This document shows, in pieces, positions 35,919 to 47,512 of a stretch of DNA of 64,000 nt. Source of the stretch: Edaphobacter aggregans DSM 19364 (GTDB taxonomy: Bacteria; Acidobacteriota; Terriglobia; Terriglobales; Acidobacteriaceae); assembly GCF_000745965.1 (NCBI RefSeq), contig NZ_JQKI01000014.1, positions 99,580 to 163,579 of the forward strand, read 5' to 3'. Numbering within the stretch: the stretch's first letter is position 1; each line of letters begins with the position of its first letter. The notes under the pieces are model-generated. The model saw only the letters and a list, made by a program, of their open reading frames with translations, had not been told where the DNA came from and ran no database searches. The position numbers and the translations under genes are program-made.

Positions 35919-37712
35919 GTGACTCTGTCCATCGTCGACTGGCTGATCATGCTGGTCTATTTCGCCTTCGTTCTGGGGATAGGTTTTGCCCTCAAGCGCT
36001 ATATGCGCACCTCGAACGACTTCTTCCTCGCCGGACGCTCCATCCCCGCCTGGGTCTGCGGGCTCGCCTTCATCTCCGCGAATCTGGGCGCGCAGGAGGT
36101 CATCGGCATGGGCGCCTCGGGAGCCAAATACGGCATTAATACCAGTCACTTCTACTGGATCGGCGCCATCCCCGCAATGGTCTTCGTCGGCATCTTCATG
36201 ATGCCCTTCTACTATGGATCCAAGGCCCGCTCCGTCCCCGAGTACCTCCGCCTCCGCTTCGACGAGAAGACCCGCGCCGTCAACGCCTTCACCTTCGCCT
36301 TCATGACCGTACTCTCCTCCGGCATCTCGATGTACGCGATGGCGCTGCTCATCCAGACCCTCGGGCTCTTCCGCGGAGTCATCCCCGACGCCTACATCTT
36401 TCACGTCTCCGTCTTCGTCTCCGCCATCATCGTCCTCGGCTATATCTTCCTCGGTGGTCTCACCAGCGCGATCTATAACGAGGTACTGCAATTCTTCCTC
36501 ATCGTCGCCGGCTTCGCCCCGCTCGTCTGGATCGGCCTTCGCAACGTCGGCGGCTGGCAGGGAATCAAGCAAACCCTCCCGGCGACCATGACTCACTCCT
36601 GGCGCGGCATGACCCACGCGTCCACCAATACCCTCGGCGTCGAGTGGGTCGGCCTCGCCATGGGCCTCGGCTTCGTTCTCTCCTTCGGCTACTGGTGTAC
36701 CGACTTCCTCGTCATCCAGCGCGCCATGGCTGCCGACTCCGAGAGCTCCGCCCGCCGCGTCCCCCTCATCGCCGCCATCCCGAAGATGTTCTTCCCTTTC
36801 CTCGTCATTCTTCCGGGACTCATCGCCGTCAGCGTCACGTCTCACATCACCCCCAATCCCGCCGCTGCCATTGCCTCCACCTCAGGCTCGGTCCCCCTCG
36901 TCGACGAGCATCCTCACGGCATCATCCCCCAGAAGACCAACCCCCTCAACGGCCAGCCCGTCCTCGACTCCAACGGCCAGCCCGTCTATAACTACGACCT
37001 AGCCATTCCGGTCATGCTCCTCCGCTTCTTCCCGACCGGAATTCTCGGCCTCGGCCTCACCGCACTGCTCGCCAGCTTCATGTCCGGAATGGCCGGCAAC
37101 GTCACCGCCTTCAACACCGTCTGGACCTACGACATCTACCAGGCCTACATCAACAAGCGCGCCACCGATGCTCACTACCTCTGGATGGGCCGCATGGCCA
37201 CCATCGGCGGCATCGCCCTCTCCATCGCCGCTGCCTACGCCGCCACCAGCTTCAACAACATCATGGACGCCCTGCAGCTCGTCTTCTCCTTCGTCAACGC
37301 GCCGCTCTTCGCCACCTTCCTGCTCGGCATGTTCTGGAAGCGGACCACCGGCCACGGAGCCTTCACCGGACTCCTCTCCGGCACCTTCGCGGCGCTGCTT
37401 CACCACGGCCTCACCCTCCCCGTGGATGCCGCCCCCGGCATCCACGGGGGATGGATCACTATCGTCCACCACTACCCCAGCGACATGGCGCAGAACTTCT
37501 GGACTGCCATCTTCGCCTTCTCGGTCAACCTTCTCGTCACCATCGCCGTCAGCCTCATGACGAAGCCGCGCGACGAAAACGAGCTCGTAGGACTCGTCTA
37601 CTCGCTCACACCCAAGCCCCTCGATCACCACCTGAGCTGGTACCAGAAGCCCTCGACCCTCGCGGTCGCGGTCCTCGCCATGCTCGTCATCCTCAACCTG
37701 GTCTTCGCCTAA
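35919..37712 (+). CDS. Sodium:solute symporter, SSS family
   Basis: The 597-residue membrane protein has about 14 membrane segments and the SSS family core. Seen are TSNDFFLAGRSIPAWVCGLA near the N-terminus, ANLGAQEVIGMGASGAKYG, and YIFLGGLTSAIYNEVLQFF. A long hydrophilic loop follows segment 8 (VPLVDEHPHGIIPQKTNP). It most resembles sugar-type (SGLT-like) members, which couple Na+ to uptake of sugars or related solutes; the substrate is not predictable. The start is GTG. The small membrane gene follows 83 bases later and may be cotranscribed. Confidence 0.9.
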   Translation: MTLSIVDWLIMLVYFAFVLGIGFALKRYMRTSNDFFLAGRSIPAWVCGLAFISANLGAQEVIGMGASGAKYGINTSHFYWIGAIPAMVFVGIFMMPFYYGSKARSVPEYLRLRFDEKTRAVNAFTFAFMTVLSSGISMYAMALLIQTLGLFRGVIPDAYIFHVSVFVSAIIVLGYIFLGGLTSAIYNEVLQFFLIVAGFAPLVWIGLRNVGGWQGIKQTLPATMTHSWRGMTHASTNTLGVEWVGLAMGLGFVLSFGYWCTDFLVIQRAMAADSESSARRVPLIAAIPKMFFPFLVILPGLIAVSVTSHITPNPAAAIASTSGSVPLVDEHPHGIIPQKTNPLNGQPVLDSNGQPVYNYDLAIPVMLLRFFPTGILGLGLTALLASFMSGMAGNVTAFNTVWTYDIYQAYINKRATDAHYLWMGRMATIGGIALSIAAAYAATSFNNIMDALQLVFSFVNAPLFATFLLGMFWKRTTGHGAFTGLLSGTFAALLHHGLTLPVDAAPGIHGGWITIVHHYPSDMAQNFWTAIFAFSVNLLVTIAVSLMTKPRDENELVGLVYSLTPKPLDHHLSWYQKPSTLAVAVLAMLVILNLVFA

Positions 37713-37795
37713 GAAAAGCCGTCAGCTGCTGGTAGGTAGCAACCGATCAGCAACGACTAGCAACCTGCAACTGACAAACTGCAACTGGAGTACAC

Positions 37796-38050
37796 ATGGG
37801 ACTCGACATTCGCATCCCCCTCGGCCTGATCTTCCTCATCATCGGCGGCATCATGAGCCTCTTCGGCCTCTTCACCCGCCACTCGGCCATCTACGAGAAA
37901 TCGCTCGACGTAAACCTCAACCTCGTGTGGGGCGTCATCATGCTTCTCTTCGGCCTCATTATGCTCGTCATCGGCCGGCGACAGAAGTGGCAGGATGACC
38001 CCGTCACTCCTCGTCCCTGGGAGCGCAGCGGCGGAGCGCCGAGGCACTAG
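37796..38050 (+). CDS. Small two-helix membrane protein
   Basis: The 84-residue protein has two membrane segments (LGLIFLIIGGIMSLFGLF and LVWGVIMLLFGLIMLVIG) joined by a short charged loop, and a cytoplasmic tail with RRQKWQDDP. Its position after the symporter suggests cotranscription, and it could be an accessory subunit. I do not recognise it. Confidence 0.7.
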   Translation: MGLDIRIPLGLIFLIIGGIMSLFGLFTRHSAIYEKSLDVNLNLVWGVIMLLFGLIMLVIGRRQKWQDDPVTPRPWERSGGAPRH

Positions 38051-38104
38051 CTTGCCGCGCATGTCAATCGCCTTTTCATCCCCCTCCGATAGCTCTCCCA
38101 TCCA

Positions 38105-38830
38105 ATGATCCCTCTCCGTCTGCTGGCTCTCTTTCTCCTCGGCATAAGCGCAGAGCTGTCGCACGCGCAGGAATCGCACCCTTACTCCTTCCGCCAGTCC
38201 TTCTCAGCCTTCTCCGAGTACTCGAACACCTCCAGCCACATCTTCCTCGGCGTCGCGCAGAATCGCCGCCTCGTCGCTCTCGGGATGACCTACTCCCGCC
38301 GCCTCCTTCACTCGCGCTACGCCGACTGGAACTACGCGCCCGAGCTCCTTCCCTTAGTCTTCATTCAGGATCCGGTCGATAACTACACCATCGTCTCCAG
38401 CAGCTCCACAGGTACGTTCTCCGCTCCTACAGCTGCTGCGTGTCGCCCCAGCAGGATCGTCTTTCCATCCGATCCCGCCAATCACTTCTCCGGAGTCGTC
38501 ATCGATCGCACCTGCGGCGCTCGCTGGACCTACGCCGGAGGCCTCAGCCCACTTGGTCAGCGCATTAACCTTGCACCGCGCCACCGTCTCCAGCCCTTCG
38601 TTGCCTTCAACGCCGGCTTTCTCGTCTCCCCGGGCGATGTGCCCGTCAACGACTCGTCCCGCTTCAACTTCACCTTTGAGTTCGGCGCGGGCATCGAGCT
38701 CTTCCACGACCGCCATCACTCCTGGTCGGCCGAGTACAAGCTTCACCATCTGTCCAATGCCTGGACCGGAAAACAGAACCCCGGCGTCGACAACCAGGTC
38801 ATCAGGCTCAGCTACACTCTGGGCCGATAG
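38105..38830 (+). CDS. PagL-like acyloxyacyl hydrolase (lipid A 3-O-deacylase family)
   Basis: The 241-residue protein has a signal peptide (cleavage near SHAQES) and then a beta-barrel-like outer-membrane sequence. The C-terminal AEYKLHHLSNAWTGKQNPG carries the His-x-Ser-Asn core of PagL, whose catalytic His and Ser remove the 3-O-acyl chain of lipid A. An internal segment from about 95 to 140 with two cysteines is longer than in classic PagL. Remodelling of lipid A in an acidobacterial outer membrane is the likely role. Confidence 0.85.
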   Translation: MIPLRLLALFLLGISAELSHAQESHPYSFRQSFSAFSEYSNTSSHIFLGVAQNRRLVALGMTYSRRLLHSRYADWNYAPELLPLVFIQDPVDNYTIVSSSSTGTFSAPTAAACRPSRIVFPSDPANHFSGVVIDRTCGARWTYAGGLSPLGQRINLAPRHRLQPFVAFNAGFLVSPGDVPVNDSSRFNFTFEFGAGIELFHDRHHSWSAEYKLHHLSNAWTGKQNPGVDNQVIRLSYTLGR

Positions 38831-38937
38831 CTCAGACGCCGCGATATGATCTGCCGTCTCAACTCGGGAACGCCTACTCCGCATGCGCCTCCCAAATAAT
38901 CCCCTCCGTAATCTTTCCAACGCACTCCCTTGCAATA

Positions 38938-41466
38938 ATGGGAGATATGAAGCGCCGCATCATCAGGCAGTACGAGCTCGTCCGCAAGATCGGCACCGGC
39001 GGCAGTGGAGTCGTCTTCCTCGCTAACGACACCCTGCTCCAGCGCCCCGTCGTGATCAAGCTCCTCAAGCGCGGCAACCTCACCATCGAGCAGATGCGCG
39101 CCACCCAGCTGCGCGAGGCCCGTCTCGCCTCCGCCATCGACCACCCGAACGTCTGCGCCATCTACGACGTCGGCGAAGCCCCATCCGAATCCGGTGATTC
39201 GGAAGAGGCGTACATCGTCATGCAGTACATCCCCGGCAAGTCGCTCGACAAGCTCATCGCCGAGGGACCCTCCAGCCTCCAGCTCGTCCTCTCCGCCGGC
39301 ATCCAGGTCGCCGACGGTCTCTCCGCCGCGCACTCGCTCGGCATCTTCCATCGCGACCTCAAGCCTGCCAACGTCATGCTCACCGACGGTGGACTCATCA
39401 AGATCCTCGACTTCGGCCTCGCCCGGCGTCTCTCCCTCGACAAGACAGACTTCGACCCCTCCGGCCCCGCAGACGCTCGTAACCTTCCTCCTCTCGGGGC
39501 AACCTACACCGCGCGCGGCGGCACCATCGCCTATATGGCGCCCGAGCAGTTCGTCACCGGCCAGTCCTCCGTCCAGTCCGATATCTTCGCTCTCGGCCTC
39601 ATCCTCTACGAACTTGCCACCGGCCGCCATCCCTTCCACCGGCCCGATGCTCCTGACTTCCAGACCATCCGCGCCACCCAGTTCGCCGACCCGCCCGCGC
39701 TCCGCGAGATCGCACCCGATCTCCCCGTCGAGCTCGAAAGTGTCATCCTCCGCTGCCTCGAAAAGCAGCCCGCCGCACGCTTCGCCACCGCCGCCGACGT
39801 CCGCGAGTCGCTCAAGATCATCATGCGCTCCCTGCAGCTCGACTCCGCCCTCATGCCCGGCGGCGAGTCGCTCTCGCTCCTGCCCCAGGGCCGCCGCGCC
39901 TTCGAGACACCCGAGGAAGAGAAGCGCACCACAGGAATCCTCTCCATGCTCGCCGAGCGCTTCCGTGAGTCCGGCTCCTCCTCCAGCAAACAGGCCAACA
40001 GCATCGTCGTTCTGCCCTTCATCAACTACGGTCCCGCAGACGTTGCTCCCCTCTACGGCTACGCCCTGGCGGACGCCATCGGCGCTCGCCTCGCTCGCAT
40101 GAGCTCTCTCGTGGTTCGGCCCTCAAGCTCGCTGATGTCCATCCCCACCCAGCAGCTCGACCCCCTGAGCGTCGGCAAAAAACTCCTCGTCGACTTCGTC
40201 CTCGCAGGCAACTTCCTCCGTTCCGAGAAAGGCTTCGACCTTAACTGGCAGCTCCTCGACGTCCCTGGACAAAGCGTTCGCGCCGGTGGTGCCATCAACG
40301 TCGCCTCCTTCGATCTCGTCCAAGTCCAGACCGAGATCTGCGACGAGGTCTTCAGCACGCTCCAGGGAACCGGCGGCCTTAGCTCCCGGTACGACAACAA
40401 CCATCGCGCGTCTTCGCTCTCAACCTCGCCCACTGCGGCATCACTCAGCCAGGACCTCTCCGAGGAGTACCTCCAGGCCCGGGCCCTGCTCTCCTCCTTC
40501 ATGACCCGCACCGGCAGCCGCTCCGACCTCGATCGCGCCCGCGAGCTCTTCGACTCCGTCATCAAAGCCAACGAGAACTACGCCCCGGCCTGGTCCGGCC
40601 TCGGCATCACGCATCTCCAGTACACCCGCCACGGCCTCGGCGGCCAGATGCACGTCCTCGAGGCCCGGCGCGCCTTCGACAAAGCCCTCCAGCTCGATCC
40701 CGGCTCTGTCGAAGCCAATCTCTACCGCGTCTACATGCTCCTCTCCCGCGGCGAAAAGGAGTCCGCCCGCCACGGCATTGAGCACCTCCTCCAGACCGCC
40801 GGCAACGACTGGAACGTTCGCCTCGTCGCCGGGATCACCCTCCGCATCGACGGCATGTATGAAGAGGCTCTCGATCAGTTCAGTACTTCGTTGCGCATGA
40901 ACCCCTCGAACGCCGCCATGATCTACAACCACCGCGCCCGCGTCTACCAGTATCAGAATCAGCTCGAGCTCGCCGCCGACGAGATCGAAAAGGGCCTCAC
41001 CCTCGAGCCCCGCCAGCCGCTTCTCCGAATCTCTCTCGGCTACCAGCAGATGCGCACCGGCGACCTCCCCGCCGCCATCGAGACCCTCGAAAATGTCATT
41101 CGGGACGAAGAGTCTCTGCGCATCGTCTTCCCGACCATTGCCCTCTGCTATGTCCAGCTGGGCGACCGCGAAAAGGCCGCCTCCTTCATCGTCGACGAGA
41201 CCCTCTCCGCAGCCGAGGCCGACTCCGAGATGGCCTATCGCCTCGCCACGTATTTCGCCCTCGATGGCGACGAGTCCGAGGCCCTCCACTGGCTCCGCCG
41301 CGCCATCTATCTCGGCAACGAGAACTACCCCTGGTTCAGCAAAAATCCCGCATGGCGTAAGCTCTCCGGTCACGCCGACTTCGAGCGCATTCTCGAAGAC
41401 CTCAAGAAGAGCTACCGCCGCAACCAGAAGAACTGGAAGCGCCTCCTCGCTCAGGTCCGCGACTGA
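38938..41466 (+). CDS. Serine/threonine protein kinase with FlgO/TolB-like and TPR domains
   Basis: The 842-residue protein has a kinase domain at about 11-285. The G-loop is GTGGSGVVF, the ATP lysine is K41, the catalytic loop HRDLKPAN has Asp140, DFG begins at Asp158 and APEQF is present. From about 350 to 480 it resembles the cytoplasmic TolB-N/FlgO-like domain found in adenylate-cyclase and kinase regulators (SIVVLPFINYGPADVAPLYG). The last 340 residues are TPR repeats. No membrane segment is apparent, so it is probably cytosolic. The substrate is unknown. Confidence 0.9.
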   Translation: MGDMKRRIIRQYELVRKIGTGGSGVVFLANDTLLQRPVVIKLLKRGNLTIEQMRATQLREARLASAIDHPNVCAIYDVGEAPSESGDSEEAYIVMQYIPGKSLDKLIAEGPSSLQLVLSAGIQVADGLSAAHSLGIFHRDLKPANVMLTDGGLIKILDFGLARRLSLDKTDFDPSGPADARNLPPLGATYTARGGTIAYMAPEQFVTGQSSVQSDIFALGLILYELATGRHPFHRPDAPDFQTIRATQFADPPALREIAPDLPVELESVILRCLEKQPAARFATAADVRESLKIIMRSLQLDSALMPGGESLSLLPQGRRAFETPEEEKRTTGILSMLAERFRESGSSSSKQANSIVVLPFINYGPADVAPLYGYALADAIGARLARMSSLVVRPSSSLMSIPTQQLDPLSVGKKLLVDFVLAGNFLRSEKGFDLNWQLLDVPGQSVRAGGAINVASFDLVQVQTEICDEVFSTLQGTGGLSSRYDNNHRASSLSTSPTAASLSQDLSEEYLQARALLSSFMTRTGSRSDLDRARELFDSVIKANENYAPAWSGLGITHLQYTRHGLGGQMHVLEARRAFDKALQLDPGSVEANLYRVYMLLSRGEKESARHGIEHLLQTAGNDWNVRLVAGITLRIDGMYEEALDQFSTSLRMNPSNAAMIYNHRARVYQYQNQLELAADEIEKGLTLEPRQPLLRISLGYQQMRTGDLPAAIETLENVIRDEESLRIVFPTIALCYVQLGDREKAASFIVDETLSAAEADSEMAYRLATYFALDGDESEALHWLRRAIYLGNENYPWFSKNPAWRKLSGHADFERILEDLKKSYRRNQKNWKRLLAQVRD

Positions 41467-41634
41467 AGCGCCGAAGTCCGAATAACCTTTGCCGTTATTC
41501 TGAGCGAGGAGAAGAATCCCGCATTTTGTCTGTGCCGCCACTGTCAGCCGACGGCCTGAAAAGCGCCTTCTCGACGAGCCCATAAATAAAAAAGGGGCGA
41601 GCCGAAGCCCGCCCCCTCACGCACAACACCAAAT

Positions 41635-42567
41635 CTACTCCGAGACCGAAGCCTTCATCGCCGTCCGCACTCCCGCATGCAACGGTTTCACGATCAGCGG
41701 AGTCGTCAGGCTGAACACAAGCCGCGAGTCCTTAGTCAGGTTGGCCTGCCGCTCCTGCTTCAGCCACATCACCGTGCTCGCGCCCGCGCCCACGCCCGCG
41801 CCCACAGCGGCGCCTACGCCGCCACCGAGCAGCGCTCCCGCAGCCGCGCCGCCTCCCGTCGTCAGCGCCGCCACCGCCAGGTCTTTCTTCACCTGATCTC
41901 TGCGCTTGAGCGTGCCTTCACGGTCCACATTGAAGCTATTCAGCGTCGTATCGATCAGCTGCGCATGAATCACATACATCGTTCCATCCGGCAGAGTCAC
42001 GCTCCTCGGCTCCAGGTGCAGCGACGCCGCACCCGAGATCCGCTTGCCCGCGTGCACCGCCGTCACCTGGCCCTCCAGTACGCTGCCGATCGGAATGATC
42101 ACCCTGCCCTTATTCGTGATCGCCTCCATCACTTCGGCGGTGAACTTCGTTCCCGACATGGTCGTCGCCGTCGAAAGCTCATCGCGCATCTTCACCCGCA
42201 GCAGTGTGCCTTCGCTGATCTCGCCTTCCACCTCCGGCACGCTCATCACAATCTGCGCATCCGCATCGGCCTTCGTCGCTGCCTGCGGAGCCGTCACCGG
42301 CGCAGCGCCCGGAGCAGCCGGTCCCGTGTACGGAACATAAGCCCCATAAACCTCGCCCGAGTCTTCGGTCTTCGCCGCCGAGGGCTTCGCTGCCGTAATC
42401 GGCCGTCGCGTGGTCTCCGCTGCTGGAGTAGCAGTCGTCTCCTGGTTATTCGCATCGATCGCCACCGGCTCCGGGTTCGAAACCCCCGTCCGCGCGCCCT
42501 GCTGCTGCGCAACCATCGGAACTGTTGCCAACACAAAAATCGCTGCTCGAGAAAGCCGTCTGTTCAT
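41635..42567 (-). CDS. Secreted protein with Gly-zipper
   Basis: The 310-residue protein starts at an ATG 5 bases behind GGAGG and has a signal peptide ending near PMVAQ. A Thr/Ala/Pro-rich linker leads to a beta domain (EGTLLRVKMRDELSTATTM, GRVIIPIGSVLEGQVTAVHA) and a Gly-zipper at about 235-265 (GGGAAAGALLGGGVGAAVGA). It shares order and motifs with the lipoprotein at 17064-17849 but has no lipobox. It probably sits in the periplasm or on the outer membrane. Function is unknown. Confidence 0.8.
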   Translation of the reverse strand: MNRRLSRAAIFVLATVPMVAQQQGARTGVSNPEPVAIDANNQETTATPAAETTRRPITAAKPSAAKTEDSGEVYGAYVPYTGPAAPGAAPVTAPQAATKADADAQIVMSVPEVEGEISEGTLLRVKMRDELSTATTMSGTKFTAEVMEAITNKGRVIIPIGSVLEGQVTAVHAGKRISGAASLHLEPRSVTLPDGTMYVIHAQLIDTTLNSFNVDREGTLKRRDQVKKDLAVAALTTGGGAAAGALLGGGVGAAVGAGVGAGASTVMWLKQERQANLTKDSRLVFSLTTPLIVKPLHAGVRTAMKASVSE

Positions 42568-44191
<1,624 letters not shown>

Positions 44192-44206
44192 CCATCAGCG
44201 ATTCAC

Positions 44207-44246
44207 AGACCCCACTCATGACGACCTTGTTTCGCGAGTGGGGTCT
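44207..44246 (+). terminator. Terminator-like hairpin after eno
   Basis: An 11-bp perfect stem (44207-44217 with 44236-44246) encloses an 18-base loop. GTTGACCC follows instead of a T-run. Confidence 0.6.
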
Positions 44247-44425
44247 GTTGACCCGTAAGGAAACGGCTCCTCAATACATAGGAGCTTTCCCTGAGTTTTC
44301 TCAAGAATGAGAAAAGATGATGCACATAAACATGGGGGGTGAGTCCGTCCACTCCGGAGTGTAGTATCTCCTCCAACATAAGCAGCAGCGCGTCGCCGCT
44401 ATCCGCACGCTAAAGGAGCAGTCCA

Positions 44426-45448
44426 ATGCAGCTCGCAATGGTAGGTCTCGGCAGAATGGGCGCGAACATGGTTCGCCGGCTTGCAGCCCACGGACACGAG
44501 TGCGTCGTCTACGACCGCTCTTCGCAGGCCGTCGCAGAGCTGGCGAAAGGGAAGGGAATCACCGGCGCATCCTCTATTCAGGACATGATCGGCAAACTCG
44601 CACGACCATGCGCCATCTGGATGATGATTCCCGCCGGAGTCGTCGACGACACCATCGCACAGATCGTCCCTCTTCTGAAATCCGGCGACATCCTCATCGA
44701 CGGTGGCAACTCCTATTACATCGACGACATCCGCCGCTCCAGCGATCTCTCTCCTAAAGGTATCCACTACGTCGACGTAGGCACCAGCGGCGGCGTCTGG
44801 GGACTCGAGCGCGGCTACTGCCTGATGATCGGGGGCCCCGACTCTGCCGTGCAGCACCTCGACCCCATCTTTCAGGCCATCGCCCCTGGCGTCGGAGACA
44901 TCCCACGCACTCCCGGCTGGGATAAAGTCGGCGGCACCGCCGAGCAGGGTTACCTCCACTGCGGCGCAAGCGGCGCCGGACACTTCGTCAAGATGGTGCA
45001 CAACGGAATCGAGTACGGAATGATGGCCGCCTACGCTGAAGGCCTCGCCGTCCTGCAAGGAGCCAACATCGGCAAGCACACCGCCGAGATCGACGCCGAG
45101 ACCACGCCTCTCCGCGATCCTGAGCACTACCAGTTCGACTTCAACCTGGCCGCTGTCGCCGAGGTCTGGCGTCGTGGGTCTGTCATCGCCTCCTGGCTCC
45201 TCGATCTCACCGCATCCGCTCTCGCGGAAGACTCCCGGCTCTCTCAATTCAGCGGCCGCGTCTCTGACTCCGGCGAGGGCCGCTGGACCGTCAAGGCCGG
45301 CATCGACGAGGGCGTCCCCATCCCTGTCCTCACCACAGCCCTCTACGAGCGTTTCAGCTCGCGCGGCGACGCCGACTTCGCCAACAAGCTCCTCTCCGCC
45401 ATGCGCTATGAGTTCGGCGGCCATCTCGAAAAGCCCGTCACGAAGTAA
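44426..45448 (+). CDS. gnd: 6-phosphogluconate dehydrogenase, short form
   Basis: It oxidatively decarboxylates 6-phosphogluconate to ribulose 5-phosphate. The 340-residue length marks the short, often NAD-linked form. The Rossmann motif is VGLGRMGANMVRRLA. Other features are DGGNSYYIDDIRR, YVDVGTSGGVWGLERGYC, GASGAGHFVKMVHNGIEYG with the catalytic lysine, and a shortened C-terminal domain. AAAGGAGCA precedes the ATG. zwf follows 27 bases after its stop, so gnd-zwf is an operon supplying pentose phosphates and NAD(P)H. Confidence 0.95.
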   Translation: MQLAMVGLGRMGANMVRRLAAHGHECVVYDRSSQAVAELAKGKGITGASSIQDMIGKLARPCAIWMMIPAGVVDDTIAQIVPLLKSGDILIDGGNSYYIDDIRRSSDLSPKGIHYVDVGTSGGVWGLERGYCLMIGGPDSAVQHLDPIFQAIAPGVGDIPRTPGWDKVGGTAEQGYLHCGASGAGHFVKMVHNGIEYGMMAAYAEGLAVLQGANIGKHTAEIDAETTPLRDPEHYQFDFNLAAVAEVWRRGSVIASWLLDLTASALAEDSRLSQFSGRVSDSGEGRWTVKAGIDEGVPIPVLTTALYERFSSRGDADFANKLLSAMRYEFGGHLEKPVTK

Positions 45449-45475
45449 ACTGCACCAGAGAAGGAGACAATCCCT

Positions 45476-46930
45476 TTGACGACGCTACCGACCGCACTCC
45501 AGTCCCCTCCCCACTCCGATGCCCTCGTCTTCTTCGGAGCCACCGGAGACCTCGCCTACAAGAAGATATTTCCCGCGCTTCAGGCCATGGTCAAACGAGG
45601 CACGCTCAGCGTCCCCGTCATCGGTGTCGCCAAAGCCGGATGGAACCTCGACCAGTTCAAGGCTCGCGCTCAGGACTCGCTCGAAAACCACGGCGGCCTC
45701 GACCCCGCAGCCTTCCAGAAGCTCTGCGCCCTCCTCCGCTACGTCGACGGCGACTATGCCGACCCTGCCACCTTCGCCGCCGTCCGCAATCAGCTAGGCT
45801 CCGCCCAGCACCCCGCGCACTATCTCGCCATCCCACCCTCGCTCTTCGAGACCGTCGTCGAGCAGCTTGTCAAATCGCGCTCTGCCCAGGGCGCCCGCAT
45901 GATCGTCGAAAAGCCCTTTGGGCACGATCTCGCCTCCGCGCAGGAGCTCAACCGTATTCTGCTCTCCGCCTTCCCCGAGTCGGCCATCTTCCGCATCGAC
46001 CACTATCTCGCCAAGGGTCCGGTGCATAACATGGTCTCCTTCCGCTTCTCCAACACCTTCCTCGAACCCCTCTGGCACCGTGATTACGTCGAAAGCGTCC
46101 AGATCACCATGGCCGAAGACTTCGGCGTCCAGGGTCGCGGCTCCTTCTACGACCAGACCGGGGCCTTACGAGACGTGATCCAGAACCACATCTTTCAGGT
46201 CATGTGCAACCTCGCCATGGAGTGCCCCGCGCGCTCCGACTCCGAGTCCATCCGCGACGAAAAGGTCAAGGTCCTCAAAGCCATCCCGCCCATCGAACCC
46301 TCGCACCTCGTCCGCGGCCAGTTCCGTGGCTATCTCCAGGAAAAGGGCGTCGCCCCCAACTCCACCATCGAGACCTTCGCCGCTCTCCGCCTTGATATCC
46401 GCTCATGGCGCTGGGACGGCGTCCCCTTCTACATCCGTGCCGGCAAAAACCTGCCCACCACCTGCACCGAGGTTATCGCCCGCTTCCGCAAGCCGCCCAC
46501 AACCAACATCACCGAACCCAATACCCCGCAGAATTACATGCGCTTCCGCGTCAGCCCCGAGATGACCATCGCCCTTGCCGTCTCCGTCGCCGGACCCCAC
46601 GACCACGATCTGCGCCAACAGGTCGAGCTCGAGGCCTGCCGTCATCCCCGCACCCAGGACATGGAAGCCTACGAGCGCGTCCTCACCGACGCCATGGCGG
46701 GCGACGCCACTCTCTTCGCAAGGCAGGACTACGTCGAAGAGGCCTGGCGCATCGTCGACCCCGTCCTCAAGGCAAACACGCCCGTCTACCCTTACGACCC
46801 CCACACCTGGGGACTATTCGGCGCCCCCTCACAGGTCATGGCCAACGTCACCCCACCCGGAGGTTGGCAATCCACCATCAACGACGCTGTGGACAATCTT
46901 CACTTTGTCGCGCAACCCGCAACCACGTGA
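45476..46930 (+). CDS. zwf: Glucose-6-phosphate dehydrogenase
   Basis: It oxidises glucose 6-phosphate to 6-phosphogluconolactone. The 484-residue protein has the Rossmann start [17 protein letters not shown], the substrate-binding signature [14 protein letters not shown] with the conserved lysine, FFGVQ-like [16 protein letters not shown], and [13 protein letters not shown]. The start is TTG, 9 bases behind AAGGAG; no better in-frame start exists. It follows gnd. The lactonase of the pathway is not adjacent. Confidence 0.96.
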   Translation: MTTLPTALQSPPHSDALVFFGATGDLAYKKIFPALQAMVKRGTLSVPVIGVAKAGWNLDQFKARAQDSLENHGGLDPAAFQKLCALLRYVDGDYADPATFAAVRNQLGSAQHPAHYLAIPPSLFETVVEQLVKSRSAQGARMIVEKPFGHDLASAQELNRILLSAFPESAIFRIDHYLAKGPVHNMVSFRFSNTFLEPLWHRDYVESVQITMAEDFGVQGRGSFYDQTGALRDVIQNHIFQVMCNLAMECPARSDSESIRDEKVKVLKAIPPIEPSHLVRGQFRGYLQEKGVAPNSTIETFAALRLDIRSWRWDGVPFYIRAGKNLPTTCTEVIARFRKPPTTNITEPNTPQNYMRFRVSPEMTIALAVSVAGPHDHDLRQQVELEACRHPRTQDMEAYERVLTDAMAGDATLFARQDYVEEAWRIVDPVLKANTPVYPYDPHTWGLFGAPSQVMANVTPPGGWQSTINDAVDNLHFVAQPATT

Positions 46931-47003
46931 GTGCCCTCCGCACCAGCGCACACGTGCGTCATGGGCAATGCTCAGCTTGAAAATTCCAATTTCGCGGAGA
47001 CGG

Positions 47004-47243
47004 TTACGCCGCCGTCAACTCCTCAGCCACAGCCTCTGCCTGCTTCCACTCGCCAAGCGAACGGCTCAGCAGAGCGGTCGCGCATCCCTCGCCGCAGAGA
47101 ACGATGATGTCGTCACGATGAGCCATCTCAGAGTCCCAAGGCATGAAGCAAATCCCTCCTAGTGCAACTTTGGCCAGAACCCAGTGATTGCTCGTCTTCT
47201 TTTGGACTCCGCACACACATGTAAACAGTGATGTCGACGCCAT
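47004..47243 (-). CDS. Small cysteine-containing protein of unknown function
   Basis: The 79-residue protein starts at an ATG behind GGAGAGG. It has C-x-C near the N-terminus (FTCVCGVQKKTSNHW), a Cys in GGICFMPWD and two more in IVLCGEGCATALLSRSLGEW, which suggests a small metal or zinc-binding fold. I recall similar small proteins in Acidobacteriota but know no function. It is transcribed alone, convergent with zwf and divergent from the sirtuin gene. Confidence 0.65.
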   Translation of the reverse strand: MASTSLFTCVCGVQKKTSNHWVLAKVALGGICFMPWDSEMAHRDDIIVLCGEGCATALLSRSLGEWKQAEAVAEELTAA

Positions 47244-47512
47244 AAGAGTGGTCCTCTCCTTCCAGCTACGGCCTTTCCGGTAAGCAATGTGATGCATCCT
47301 AAAAGGTTGCAAGTCACCTGCCAATTGCATCAAATGTGGCTAACCTCCCCGCAATCAGCTTCCTCCTCTCCCGAGTTCTGCCTGACCTCCCGTCCTATCT
47401 CCCCGGGAGTTCCCTTGAGATATGCAAAAGACTGCACATAACCTGCCCCTCTTCCTGCAGGGATTTGCAGTATTCTGCGACTCTCTGGACCGTATTCGCG
47501 TCTCATGCTTTC